DNA of 64,000 nucleotides from Mesonia aquimarina (GTDB taxonomy: Bacteria; Bacteroidota; Bacteroidia; Flavobacteriales; Flavobacteriaceae). A model generated the notes under the pieces. It had not been told where the DNA came from, ran no database searches, and saw nothing but the letters and a program-made list of their open reading frames with translations. Positions 56,462 to 64,000 of this stretch are shown one piece after another. The first letter of the stretch is position 1. Each line of letters starts with the position of its first letter. A program made the position numbers and the translations under genes. The DNA is taken from positions 310,001 through 374,000 of the forward strand of contig NZ_RCNV01000001.1 of NCBI RefSeq assembly GCF_003667275.1. Reading direction: 5' to 3'.

Positions 56462-56838
56462 AGCGAATGAATTACATACGTGACAACTCCCCACAACTCG
56501 AAAGTTTCCTTCTTCTCTTTTTTATTTTCTTCCGCGAAAGGATATTTAATCACATCAAAATCACCTTCTTTTATAACCAACGCAATTTTTCCTTGCTTAA
56601 AATTCAGCGAACGATCGATAATGAGAACATCATTTTTAAAAATTCCTAAATTTTCCCAAGCGCTTCCGCCAATACGAACAAAAAATGTAGCTTCTTTGTT
56701 TTTCACCAAGACTTCCGATAAATCGATGCTGCGTTCTAAATAATGCGTCGCCGGACTCGGAAATCCGGTTTGCATGGAAACTTCAGCACGATGTTTGGGT
56801 TTTGCTCGCTTTATAGGTCCAAAATCTATTACATCCAT
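56458..56838 (-). CDS. umuD: UmuD-type polymerase V autoproteolytic subunit
   Basis: A 126-aa LexA/S24-family protein. The cleavage site is between Thr24 and Gly25 (MQTGFPSP), the position of Cys24-Gly25 in E. coli. The catalytic dyad is Ser59 ([11 protein letters not shown]) and Lys98 (DFDVIKYPF). The nucleophile motif is GGSAW instead of the common GDSM. Cleavage would be stimulated by RecA filaments after DNA damage. It starts the umuDC operon and is divergent from the metal-efflux locus. Confidence 0.93.
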   Translation of the reverse strand: MDVIDFGPIKRAKPKHRAEVSMQTGFPSPATHYLERSIDLSEVLVKNKEATFFVRIGGSAWENLGIFKNDVLIIDRSLNFKQGKIALVIKEGDFDVIKYPFAEENKKEKKETFELWGVVTYVIHSL

Positions 56839-56850
56839 AGTTCAAAATTA

Positions 56851-56863
56851 AGGAATATTTCCT
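56851..56863. promoter_or_regulatory. Palindrome upstream of umuD
   Basis: AGGAA-TAT-TTCCT lies 13 bases upstream of the umuD ATG, and a second TTTCC half follows at 56877-56881. Placement suits a damage-responsive operator (LexA-type or Bacteroidetes equivalent); the motif itself is not one I can name. Confidence 0.4.
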
Positions 56864-56907
56864 AATTATTGTAATATTTCCATTAATAGTATTTAGATTT
56901 TATTTCT

Positions 56908-56915
56908 TAACTTTG
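56908..56915 (+). promoter_or_regulatory. -7 box for the HYC_CC_PP gene
   Basis: TAACTTTG matches TAnnTTTG and lies 6 bases before the ATG at 56922, so the transcript would be almost leaderless. It also shows that a TTG further upstream in the same frame is not the start. Confidence 0.5.
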
Positions 56916-56921
56916 CAGTTA

Positions 56922-57332
56922 ATGAAACCGTTTCACAAAATAATTGCACTTACAATGGCATTTTTGGTGCTGTTCTCAACTTCTGCTTTTGCAGTAAGCA
57001 TGCATTATTGTGGTAACACCTTGGTAAATTATTCTTTTGCCGCTAAAGCGAAAACCTGTGGAATGGAAAAAATGGATGAGCAAAAAACTCCTTCTACGTG
57101 TAATATTGCAAAGAAAAATTGCTGTAGCGATAAAAAAATCGTGAAAAATCAAGATGAAATAAAAGCCTCGCCAGAACTCCACGTTCCTCAACAATTATTT
57201 GTGGCTAGCTTTTTCTACACGTATATTAATTTATTTGAAGGAATAGATCAACAAATTATTCCGTTTAAGTATTATTCCCCTCCTTTACTCGTCAGCGATA
57301 TTCAGTTGTTAGACGAAACTTTTTTGATTTAG
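56922..57332 (+). CDS. HYC_CC_PP family protein
   Basis: A 136-aa exported protein with signal peptide ending in STSAFA. It has the three landmarks that name the family: HYC (SMHYCGNTL), CC (KKNCCSDKK) and PP (YYSPPLLV), plus two further cysteines (KTCGM, STCNI). The Cys/His/Met-rich centre suggests binding of soft metals such as copper. It sits 200 bases before the CusA-type pump, in the same orientation, and probably belongs to its metal-efflux locus. Confidence 0.88.
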   Translation: MKPFHKIIALTMAFLVLFSTSAFAVSMHYCGNTLVNYSFAAKAKTCGMEKMDEQKTPSTCNIAKKNCCSDKKIVKNQDEIKASPELHVPQQLFVASFFYTYINLFEGIDQQIIPFKYYSPPLLVSDIQLLDETFLI

Positions 57333-57353
57333 TATAATCCTTGTTAGAGCGCA

Positions 57354-57472
57354 ACCCTATCGGGTCGGGCTATCCGCTATATCTTTTATATTTCTCATTT
57401 TTCGACTTCGTTAAAAATAAAATATAAAAGAATAAGTTTACCCTGAGCGATAGTCGAAGGGCTTCTATCCCT
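57354..57472 (-). repeat. Dispersed intergenic element, copy 3 (composite)
   Basis: Read on the minus strand it begins AAGGGATAGAAG and ends AAAAGATATAGCGGATAGCCCGACCCG, like the copies at 14666 and 43468. Its middle contains CCTTCGACTATCGCTCAGGG and a CGAAGTCGAAAA segment related to the palindrome found inside cusA. It fills most of the spacer between the HYC_CC_PP gene and cusA; the rest holds no gene. Confidence 0.65.
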
Positions 57473-57530
57473 TGCGCAAAATCACATTGCATTTTTCAAA
57501 AAATAACGTCTAATTTCATAGTGAAAAGCT

Positions 57531-60500
57531 ATGCTGAATAAGAGCATTAAATTTTTAATTTACAATAAACTAGTTGCGTTTTTACTGCTGGTATTGCTAG
57601 TCGGTTGGGGATTTACCAATTCCCCATTCAATTGGGATTTAGGATTTTTACCCAATAATCCCGTAGCAGTAGATGCGATCCCAAATATTGGTGAAAATCA
57701 ACAAATCGTTTTTACAAAATGGCAAGGAAGATCTCCGCAAGATATTGAAGATCAAATCACTTATCCATTAACAACTTCGTTATTAGGAATTCCCGGAGTA
57801 AAAACCATTCGGAGTTCTTCTATGTTTGGTTTTTCCAGCATTTACATCATTTTTGAAGAAGATGTAGAGTTTTATTGGAGCCGGAGTCGGATTTTAGAAA
57901 AACTCAATTCGTTACCTGCAAATTTACTTCCGCAGAACGTAAACCCAAGTTTAGGTCCCGACGCGACCGGACTCGGTCAAATATTTTGGTACACGCTCGA
58001 AGGAAGAGATAAAAACGGAAATGTAACCGGTGGTTGGGATTTACAAGAACTGCGAAGCATTCAAGATTATTACGTAAAATACGGTTTATCTGGTGCAAGC
58101 GGTGTTTCAGAAGTTGCTTCTATTGGCGGTTATGTTCAAGAATATCAAATTGACGTTCAGCCTGAAAAAATGCGGCAATATAATATTGGCTTACAGCAAA
58201 TCGTAAAAGCCGTAAAACAAAGTAATCGAGATATTGGCGCACAAACCTTGGAAATTAATAAAGCTGAATATTTGGTACGTGGTTTAGGCTACATAAAATC
58301 GATTGAAGATATTGAAAATGCCGTGATTGCTTCAGAAAATTATACTTCACTACGAATTAAAGATATCGCCAAAGTTCATTTGGGACCGGAAACACGTCGT
58401 GGAATTCTCGATAAAGAAGGAGCTGAAGTTGTAGGTGGCGTGGTGACCGCTCGCTATGGAGCAAATCCAATGGAAGTTATTACTAACGTAAAAGCTAAAA
58501 TTGATAAAATCAGCGGCGGTTTACCTTTAAAAACTTTAAAAGACGGTCGTACTTCACAACTGACCATTGTTCCGTTTTATGATAGAACCGAACTTATTCA
58601 AGAAACGCTCGGCACTTTAAATGAAGCCTTAACGCTGGAAATTTTAATTACCATTCTCGTCATTGTAATTATGGTTTATAATTTACGTGCTTCATTGCTT
58701 ATTTCAGGTTTATTGCCGGTAGCGGTTTTAATGGTTTTTATTGCGATGAAGTTTTTTGATGTTACCGCAAACATTGTCGCACTTTCAGGAATTGCCATCG
58801 CTATCGGAACAATGGTCGATATGGGAATTATTCTCACGGAAAATATAATCAGGCATCTTGAAGAATCGAGAACCGACACAGATCGGAATAAAATTGTTTA
58901 TCAAGCGACTTCAGAAGTTTCGGGAGCAATTGTAACCGCTGTTTTAACCACGATCATTAGTTTTATTCCTGTTTTTACAATGACAGGAGCTGAAGGAAAA
59001 CTTTTTCATCCGCTGGCATTTACCAAAACAATGGCACTTTTAGCTTCCCTAATTGTTGCTTTATTTTTCATTCCGCCGTTCGCAGCTTTATTATTCAAAA
59101 AAGGTAAAAAACAAAAAAGGACGATATTTCTACTCAATATTTTATTAATCATTGTTGGCATTTCATCAACTATCTACGGTTTTTATATCGGAATTTTTAT
59201 ACTCGTTTTTACAATAATTAATATCCTTCAACAGCAAAATTATCTCTCAAAGAAAAATAGCAATAAACTTCAGATTTTACTTTCTGTAGTAGTTATTATT
59301 TACTTTTTAGCTGAATATTGGCGACCGCTTGGCATTTCGCAAAATATTTTTTGGAACCTTATTTTTGTCGCTATTTTGGTCTTCGGAATATTAGGAATTT
59401 TCACGCTCTTCAGAAAAAAATACACGAAAATTTTACGATGGACGCTCGATCATAAACTCTTGTTTCTTTCCATTCCCACTACTTTAGTTATCTGCGGAAT
59501 TTTAATTATGCGAAACACCGGAAAAGAGTTTATGCCTTCTTTAAATGAAGGATCTTTTTTACTTATGCCAACGTCGCTTCCGCACGCCGGTGTTGAAGAA
59601 AACAAGCGTATTCTTCAGCAACTCGATATGGCGGTAGCTAATATTCCGGAGATTAAAACCGTAGTTGGGAAAGCCGGAAGAACCGAATCTGCTTTAGATC
59701 CTGCTCCGCTTTCGATGTATGAAAATATTATTCAATATAAGCCGGAATTTGCACTAAATAAAAACGGCAAAAAACAGCGCTATAAAATCAATGATGAAGG
59801 ATATTTTGTGCTGAAAAATGGCAATCTCGTTAAGAATCCTAATAATGTCAGTTCGAGCGGAGTCGAGAACTCTTCCCAATCTTCCAAAAACATCTCGACT
59901 TCGTTCGATGTGACAACATCTCAGCTAATCCCTGATGAAGATGGCGAATATTATCGAAATTGGCGTCCGAAAATTCAATCTCCAGATGATATTTGGAATG
60001 AAATTTCCAAAGCAACCAAATTACCGGGAATTACCTCAGCGCCAAAATTACAACCCATCGAAACGCGCTTAATTATGCTGCAAACCGGAATGCGCGCACC
60101 AATGGGGATAAAAATTCAAGGTCAAAATTTAAAGCAAATCGAAAGTTTCGGGATGCAATTAGAAGAAATTTTAAAAAAGGCTGAAGGTGTTAAAGACGAA
60201 GCTGTTTTTGCTGATAGAATTGTAGGAAAACCGTATTTATTAATCGATATAAAACGTGAGAAATTAGTACGCTACGGCATTACAATTGACGATGTTCAGC
60301 AAGTTTTAGAAGTCGCCGTTGGCGGAATGCAACTTTCACAAACCGTTGAAGGTCGCGAACGTTATGGAATTAGAGTACGATATCCACGAGAATTACGCGA
60401 TAGTCCTGAAGATTTAAACCAAATTTATATTCCGGTAGCCGATGGAAAACCGATTCCGTTAAGTGAAGTCGCCGAAATTAAATATGAAAAAGGTCCGCAG

Positions 60501-61268
60501 GTTATTAAAAGTGAAGATACTTTTTTAGTGGGTTATGTACTTTTTGATAAACAAGATGGTTTTGCTGAAGTAAATGTAGTTGAAAATGCACAACAACTTA
60601 TTCAGCAAAAAATTGAGCAAGGAAGTTTAAAAGTTCCTAGTGGAATTAATTTTCAATTTACCGGGAATTACGAAAATCAACTTCGAGCTGAAAAAACCTT
60701 ATCGGTTGTTGTTCCGCTTTCGCTGTTCATTATTTTTATGATTTTATATTTTCAGTTTAAATCGGTTGCAACTTCTTTTATGGTTTTCAGTGGAATTGCC
60801 GTTGCTTTTGCCGGCGGATTTATGATGATCTGGTTATACGGGCAAGATTGGTTTCTAAATTTTAATTTATTCGGTGAAAATTTTCGAGATTTATTCAACA
60901 TAAAAACTATTAATTTAAGTGTTGCAGTTTGGGTCGGTTTTATTGCACTTTTTGGAATTGCTACCGATGATGGCGTAGTAATGGCAACCTATCTAACGCA
61001 AGCCTTTAAAAAAAACAGTCCGCAAACAAAAAAAGAAATTAGAAAATCGGTTATTGAAGCTGGCGAAAAAAGAATACGACCTTGTTTAATGACCACAGCA
61101 ACTACGCTTTTAGCATTATTGCCTATTTTAACCTCTTCTGGTAGAGGAAGTGATATTATGATTCCGATGGCGATTCCTAGTTTTGGCGGAATGTTAGTGG
61201 CTTTGGTTACACTTTTTGTCGTTCCGGTATTATTTTCCTGGTGGAAAGAAATGAAAGTTGGAAGTTAG
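57531..61268 (+). CDS. cusA: CusA/CzcA-family heavy-metal efflux RND pump
   Basis: A 1245-aa inner-membrane proton-driven pump, longer than the E. coli CusA (about 1050). N-terminal membrane segment, large porter loop with GIPGVKTIRSSS, then the transmembrane block containing ALSGIAIAIGTMVDMGIILTENI with the proton-relay Asp, a second porter loop (FMPSLNEGSFLLMPTSLPHAGV) and the C-terminal membrane block with VGFIALFGIATDDGVVMATYL. Extra length comes from a hydrophobic insertion (about 525-630) and an inserted repeat around residues 773-795. Its last residues (MKVGS) and stop lie inside an inverted repeat. Likely exports Cu+/Ag+ (or divalent metals) with the TolC-type channel downstream; no membrane-fusion gene is in view. 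Confidence 0.93.
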   Translation: MLNKSIKFLIYNKLVAFLLLVLLVGWGFTNSPFNWDLGFLPNNPVAVDAIPNIGENQQIVFTKWQGRSPQDIEDQITYPLTTSLLGIPGVKTIRSSSMFGFSSIYIIFEEDVEFYWSRSRILEKLNSLPANLLPQNVNPSLGPDATGLGQIFWYTLEGRDKNGNVTGGWDLQELRSIQDYYVKYGLSGASGVSEVASIGGYVQEYQIDVQPEKMRQYNIGLQQIVKAVKQSNRDIGAQTLEINKAEYLVRGLGYIKSIEDIENAVIASENYTSLRIKDIAKVHLGPETRRGILDKEGAEVVGGVVTARYGANPMEVITNVKAKIDKISGGLPLKTLKDGRTSQLTIVPFYDRTELIQETLGTLNEALTLEILITILVIVIMVYNLRASLLISGLLPVAVLMVFIAMKFFDVTANIVALSGIAIAIGTMVDMGIILTENIIRHLEESRTDTDRNKIVYQATSEVSGAIVTAVLTTIISFIPVFTMTGAEGKLFHPLAFTKTMALLASLIVALFFIPPFAALLFKKGKKQKRTIFLLNILLIIVGISSTIYGFYIGIFILVFTIINILQQQNYLSKKNSNKLQILLSVVVIIYFLAEYWRPLGISQNIFWNLIFVAILVFGILGIFTLFRKKYTKILRWTLDHKLLFLSIPTTLVICGILIMRNTGKEFMPSLNEGSFLLMPTSLPHAGVEENKRILQQLDMAVANIPEIKTVVGKAGRTESALDPAPLSMYENIIQYKPEFALNKNGKKQRYKINDEGYFVLKNGNLVKNPNNVSSSGVENSSQSSKNISTSFDVTTSQLIPDEDGEYYRNWRPKIQSPDDIWNEISKATKLPGITSAPKLQPIETRLIMLQTGMRAPMGIKIQGQNLKQIESFGMQLEEILKKAEGVKDEAVFADRIVGKPYLLIDIKREKLVRYGITIDDVQQVLEVAVGGMQLSQTVEGRERYGIRVRYPRELRDSPEDLNQIYIPVADGKPIPLSEVAEIKYEKGPQVIKSEDTFLVGYVLFDKQDGFAEVNVVENAQQLIQQKIEQGSLKVPSGINFQFTGNYENQLRAEKTLSVVVPLSLFIIFMILYFQFKSVATSFMVFSGIAVAFAGGFMMIWLYGQDWFLNFNLFGENFRDLFNIKTINLSVAVWVGFIALFGIATDDGVVMATYLTQAFKKNSPQTKKEIRKSVIEAGEKRIRPCLMTTATTLLALLPILTSSGRGSDIMIPMAIPSFGGMLVALVTLFVVPVLFSWWKEMKVGS
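59846..59915. repeat. Palindromic repeat inserted in frame in cusA
   Basis: Arms TGTCAGTTCGAGCGGAGTCG (59846 on) and CGACTTCGTTCGATGTGACA (to 59915) pair at 19 of 23 positions around a 24-base loop. Sequence of this kind (GTTCGAGCGnAGTCGAGA) is a common intergenic repeat in flavobacterial genomes. Here it is translated as an Ser/Thr/Asn-rich stretch (NVSSSGVENSS...SFDVTT) without breaking the pump frame. Confidence 0.75.
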
Positions 61269-61729
61269 AAACTGGAAACTTAATTTGTTTAAAATATTGT
61301 AAATATGATTAAATCTTATAAAAATTTAGAAGTCTATCAAGAGTGCTATAATTTGGCAATGGATATTTTTTGGGTCACTAAAAATTTTCCAAAAGAAGAA
61401 ATTTACTCATTAACTTCTCAATTAGTTAGAGCTTCAAGATCTGTTTCTGCAAACATAGCGGAAGGTTGGTCTAAGCGAAATTATGAGTCTATTTTTAAAC
61501 AACATCTTATTCATTCACTTGGTTCAAATGGAGAAACAGAAAATTGGTTGAATATTGCGTTAGATTGTAATTATATTGAAAAAGAGAGTTATGATGAATT
61601 GATGAAAAGAAATTCAATTATAGGAAAGAAACTTACTAAACTTCATCAAAACTGGAAAAGCTATGAAAAATAATTCTTCAAATTTATTACCAAATGGCTT
61701 CAAACTTCAAGTTTCAAGCTTCCAATTTC
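61253..61729 (+). mobile_element. IVS-like element: four-helix-bundle gene between inverted repeats
   Basis: Left end GAAAGTTGGAAGTTAGAAAC (61253 on) and right end (61702-61729) are imperfect inverted repeats: 23 of 28 aligned positions pair, with one extra base on the left. They enclose only the four-helix-bundle gene. This is the plan of the intervening sequences (stem plus S23-type ORF) known in bacterial 23S rRNA genes, but located between two protein genes. The mobile nature is inference. Confidence 0.5.
61305..61673 (+). CDS. Four helix bundle protein (S23/IVS-encoded family)
   Basis: A 122-aa helical protein with the family pattern: YKNLEVYQECYNLAMDIFW, FPKEEIYSLTSQLVRASRSVSANIAEGW (the most conserved segment), then HSLGSNGETENWLNIA. 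The family (S23 ribosomal protein-like) is named from ORFs inside 23S rRNA intervening sequences; the accessory protein Avd of diversity-generating retroelements has the same fold. Function in operons is unknown. Its end overlaps the start of the TolC-type gene by 11 bases. Confidence 0.93.
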   Translation: MIKSYKNLEVYQECYNLAMDIFWVTKNFPKEEIYSLTSQLVRASRSVSANIAEGWSKRNYESIFKQHLIHSLGSNGETENWLNIALDCNYIEKESYDELMKRNSIIGKKLTKLHQNWKSYEK

Positions 61730-62973
61730 AGAATAAAACTCAAACCTGCCTAAATGGAAATTTGACATTAAGTTTGATAATAATCTTAATTTTCGGATTC
61801 AAGACAAACGCGCAAGTTTTAGAGAATTATGTTGAAAAAGCGCAAACTAACAATCCACAAATTGAAGCGTTGGAATTAAAGCACGAAATTGCTTCAGAAA
61901 AAGTAAATGAAGCCAATACGTTACCGAATACTGAAGTTGGCGCCGGCTATTTTGTAAGTGAACCCGAAACACGAACCGGAGCGCAAAAAGCAAAATTATC
62001 GGTTAAACAAATGATGCCTTGGTTTGGAACCATAACTGCACGCGAAAATTACAGCACTTCCCTAGCCGATGCCGCTTATGTTGATATTGCCATCGCGAAA
62101 CGCAAATTAGCACTTTCAGTTACGCAAACCTATTACCAACTTTATGCACTGAAAGCGAAACAACAAATCTTACAAGAAAATATCGATTTATTAAATACGT
62201 ATGAAGAATTAGCGCTAAACGCGGTAGAAGTAAATAAAGCTTCTTCAGTAGATGTCTTGCGCTTGCAAATTCGGCAAAATGAATTGGTAGAAAAAAGAGA
62301 CTTATTAATGGGCGACGAACTTGCGATGGAAAGCAGATTTAATAATTTACTAAATAATGAAGTTGAAAACAGTATTCTAGTAGAAGACTCACTTAACATT
62401 CCCCAAGAAGAACCCATTTTAGCGATAGAAGATTTAAAAGTCCATCCTGAATTAGAAAAATACGATAAACTCTACGCTTCGGTAAAAGAAGCAGAAGAAT
62501 TAAATCAAACTCAGAATTCTCCTGCGATTGGTTTTGGACTCGATTATATTGCTGTAGAAAAACGTCCCGATATGAATTTTACCGATAACGGAAAAGATAT
62601 TGTTATGCCAATGGTTTCGGTTTCAATTCCTATTTTTAACGAGAAAAATAAATCGGTTTCGCGACAACATGAAATTCAGCAACAAGAAATAGAAGCACAA
62701 AAAAATGAGGTGAAAAATAATTTGGAAACCACTTTAAAAGAAGCTATTCAACAACGAATTTCAGCTAGAATAAGTTACCAAACCCAACTAAAAAATATTG
62801 AACAGACAAAACAAGCCGAAGAAATTTTGTTGAAACAATATGAAACTGCCAGTTTAGATTTTAAAGATGTGCTTGACATTCAAGAATTACAGCTCAAGTT
62901 TCAACTTCAGCTAATTGAAGCTATTAAAAATTATTATTTACAAACCGCAATTATAAACTATATCAGTAACTAA
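61663..62973 (+). CDS. TolC/CusC-type outer membrane efflux protein
   Basis: A 436-aa outer-membrane channel of the OEP family. The mature part shows two long-helix repeats (residues about 50-235 and 250-430), with VTQTYYQLYALKAKQQIL and a matching ISYQTQLKNIEQTKQAEE in the second repeat. The signal peptide hydrophobic core (LTLSLIIILIFGF) is preceded by an abnormally long leader of about 32 residues, nine of which (14-22) come from the right inverted repeat of the element upstream. Only one ATG is available; TTG codons just before the core could be the original start. Partner of the CusA pump. Confidence 0.88.
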   Translation: MKNNSSNLLPNGFKLQVSSFQFQNKTQTCLNGNLTLSLIIILIFGFKTNAQVLENYVEKAQTNNPQIEALELKHEIASEKVNEANTLPNTEVGAGYFVSEPETRTGAQKAKLSVKQMMPWFGTITARENYSTSLADAAYVDIAIAKRKLALSVTQTYYQLYALKAKQQILQENIDLLNTYEELALNAVEVNKASSVDVLRLQIRQNELVEKRDLLMGDELAMESRFNNLLNNEVENSILVEDSLNIPQEEPILAIEDLKVHPELEKYDKLYASVKEAEELNQTQNSPAIGFGLDYIAVEKRPDMNFTDNGKDIVMPMVSVSIPIFNEKNKSVSRQHEIQQQEIEAQKNEVKNNLETTLKEAIQQRISARISYQTQLKNIEQTKQAEEILLKQYETASLDFKDVLDIQELQLKFQLQLIEAIKNYYLQTAIINYISN

Positions 62974-62984
62974 ATTTTACACTT

Positions 62985-63527
62985 ATGAAACGACAATTAT
63001 TAATCACAGGATGCCTTTTAGCAGTTTTAAGTTTTACTTCTTGCAAAAACGAAGAGAAAAAAAATGAAAATTCTAATGTAGAACAAACTGAAAAAGAAAG
63101 AAAGGAAGAAAAGGAAAACACAGAAGATAAACCGCTCGCTTTTAAAACTGAAAATCAATATGAAACAATTCGTTTATACCTCGATTTAAAAGACGCGTTG
63201 GTAAAAAGTGATAGTTATTCTGCTAAAAAAATAGCAGAAATTATCATCTTAAAAAATGAAAATTCTGAAGCCGCAACATTTGCAAAACAAATTGTTGAAA
63301 ATGAAAATAATATAGAAGCGCAACGCGAAGCCTTTTTTAGTTTGAGTGAACATATGGAAAAACTTGTTACTGAAAATATTACCGGCGGAAAATTGTATAA
63401 GCAATATTGCCCAATGGCTTTTGATGGAAAAGGTGGTTTTTGGCTGTCTGAAAATAAAGAAATTATGAACCCCTATTTTGGTGATAAAATGCTGCATTGC
63501 GGTTCTATAAAAGAGACCATAAAATAA
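62985..63527 (+). CDS. DUF3347 lipoprotein
   Basis: A 180-aa lipoprotein: signal with lipobox LSFTSC, then about 45 residues of Glu/Lys/Asn-rich linker, then the DUF3347 domain with its hallmark YCPMAFDGKGGFWLSENKEI and DKMLHCG. The conserved Cys-Pro-Met and second Cys suggest Cu(I) binding, and DUF3347 domains are often fused to CusB-type membrane-fusion proteins. It lies 11 bases after the TolC-type gene. Confidence 0.88.
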   Translation: MKRQLLITGCLLAVLSFTSCKNEEKKNENSNVEQTEKERKEEKENTEDKPLAFKTENQYETIRLYLDLKDALVKSDSYSAKKIAEIIILKNENSEAATFAKQIVENENNIEAQREAFFSLSEHMEKLVTENITGGKLYKQYCPMAFDGKGGFWLSENKEIMNPYFGDKMLHCGSIKETIK

Positions 63528-63535
63528 AGTAATTT

Positions 63536-64000
63536 ATGAATTCTTTTTTTAAACAATGGGCAGAAGCCGCGCATACGAGTTTAGGCTTTTTCTGGATGGC
63601 ACTTTGGGCATTTGGATTAGGTTATTTAATCAGCAGCATGATTCAGGTTTTTGTAACTGAAAAAAAGATGCAACAAACGATGGGAAAAAATGAAAGCAAA
63701 AGCGTTTTATTAGGTACGTTTTTTGGTTTCATTAGCAGTTCGTGCAGTTTTGCCGCATTAGCTTCTACAAAATCGCTCTTTAAAAAAGGTGCTAGTTTTG
63801 TGGCTTCGATCGCTTTTTTACTGGCATCGACCAATTTGGTGATCGAGCTTGGGATCATCATTTCCATCTTTTTAGGTTGGCAATTTGTGGTGGGCGAATA
63901 TGTTGGCGGAATTTTACTCATTCTTATTTGTTGGTTGCTTATTCGATTGATTAATCCTAAAAAATTAATCAAAAAAGCACGCCAAAACCTCGACAAACAA
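63536..64000 (+). CDS. ArsP/DUF318-type permease, 3' end outside window
   Basis: An open frame of 155 codons runs off the right edge. It starts MNSFFKQWAEAAHTSLGFF. At least three hydrophobic segments are visible. The FFGFISSSCSFAALASTKSLFKKGASFVASIAF stretch with its reactive Cys-Ser is typical of the permease family that includes ArsP and the flavobacterial SO_0444-type Cu/Zn efflux permeases. Membership in the metal-efflux operon (9 bases after the DUF3347 gene) supports a metal substrate. Confidence 0.85.
   Translation, partial: MNSFFKQWAEAAHTSLGFFWMALWAFGLGYLISSMIQVFVTEKKMQQTMGKNESKSVLLGTFFGFISSSCSFAALASTKSLFKKGASFVASIAFLLASTNLVIELGIIISIFLGWQFVVGEYVGGILLILICWLLIRLINPKKLIKKARQNLDKQ

Noticed and set aside
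61305-61673. Diversity-generating retroelement accessory gene (avd)
   Set aside because: The fold is shared, but no reverse transcriptase or template/variable repeat pair is found nearby.

Overview
This is low-GC (roughly one third G+C by eye), densely coded chromosomal DNA from a member of the Bacteroidota, most likely the family Flavobacteriaceae. Evidence for this: the alternative GlmU-like nucleotidyltransferase, bacillithiol deacetylase BshB1, CarboxypepD_reg-like and DUF3347 secreted proteins, an HYC_CC_PP protein, Bacteroidetes-type promoters (TAnnTTTG -7 boxes) and almost no Shine-Dalgarno sequences. I cannot name a genus.

Layout. 1-13.9 kb is housekeeping: the end of a LytTR response regulator, priA, nadC, rlmH, rdgB, a DEAD-box helicase, two secreted proteins, a TrmH-type methyltransferase, a sirtuin and purB. 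14.0-18.4 kb holds a frameshifted Cys-rich lipoprotein gene, the GlmU-like gene, panB and an RluA-type pseudouridine synthase. 18.4-31.9 kb is a long minus-strand series: pxpCBA (5-oxoprolinase), DUF2891, yifB, then pgi, an N-acetylglucosamine kinase-like gene, gap and pfkA (upper glycolysis), and two secreted hydrolases. 32.0-38.9 kb holds dsbD, tilS, pabB with a 10-copy heptamer repeat touching its start codon, an FMN reductase and lpdA. 39.0-43.2 kb has an Lrp/AsnC regulator divergent from a Cys/Met PLP lyase, then nhaC and bshB1. tRNA-His and tRNA-Ser genes flank an M28 peptidase.

44.9-48.0 kb is an accessory patch beside tRNA-Ser: a Fic protein with an array of repeated operator-like boxes, a divergent pair of unassigned genes (249 aa and 62 aa), and a short-chain dehydrogenase cut off after about 42 residues. 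48.2-55.2 kb is a compact light-signalling operon: a CheB-CheR-PAS-histidine kinase, a bacteriophytochrome kinase, a single-domain response regulator and the heme oxygenase that would make the biliverdin chromophore. A umuDC mutagenesis operon follows on the other strand. From 56.9 kb to the right edge is a heavy-metal (copper-type) efflux locus: HYC_CC_PP protein, CusA-type RND pump, TolC/CusC-type channel, DUF3347 lipoprotein and a permease cut by the window edge.

The most unusual structures are small elements sitting in genes and operons. One is a flavobacterial-style palindrome inserted in frame inside the cusA coding sequence. Another is a four-helix-bundle (S23/IVS-type) gene between cusA and cusC flanked by an inverted repeat; that repeat supplies the cusA stop codon and part of the cusC N-terminus. 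There are also three dispersed intergenic GGGATAG / GGATAGCCCGACCC elements and the heptamer array at pabB.
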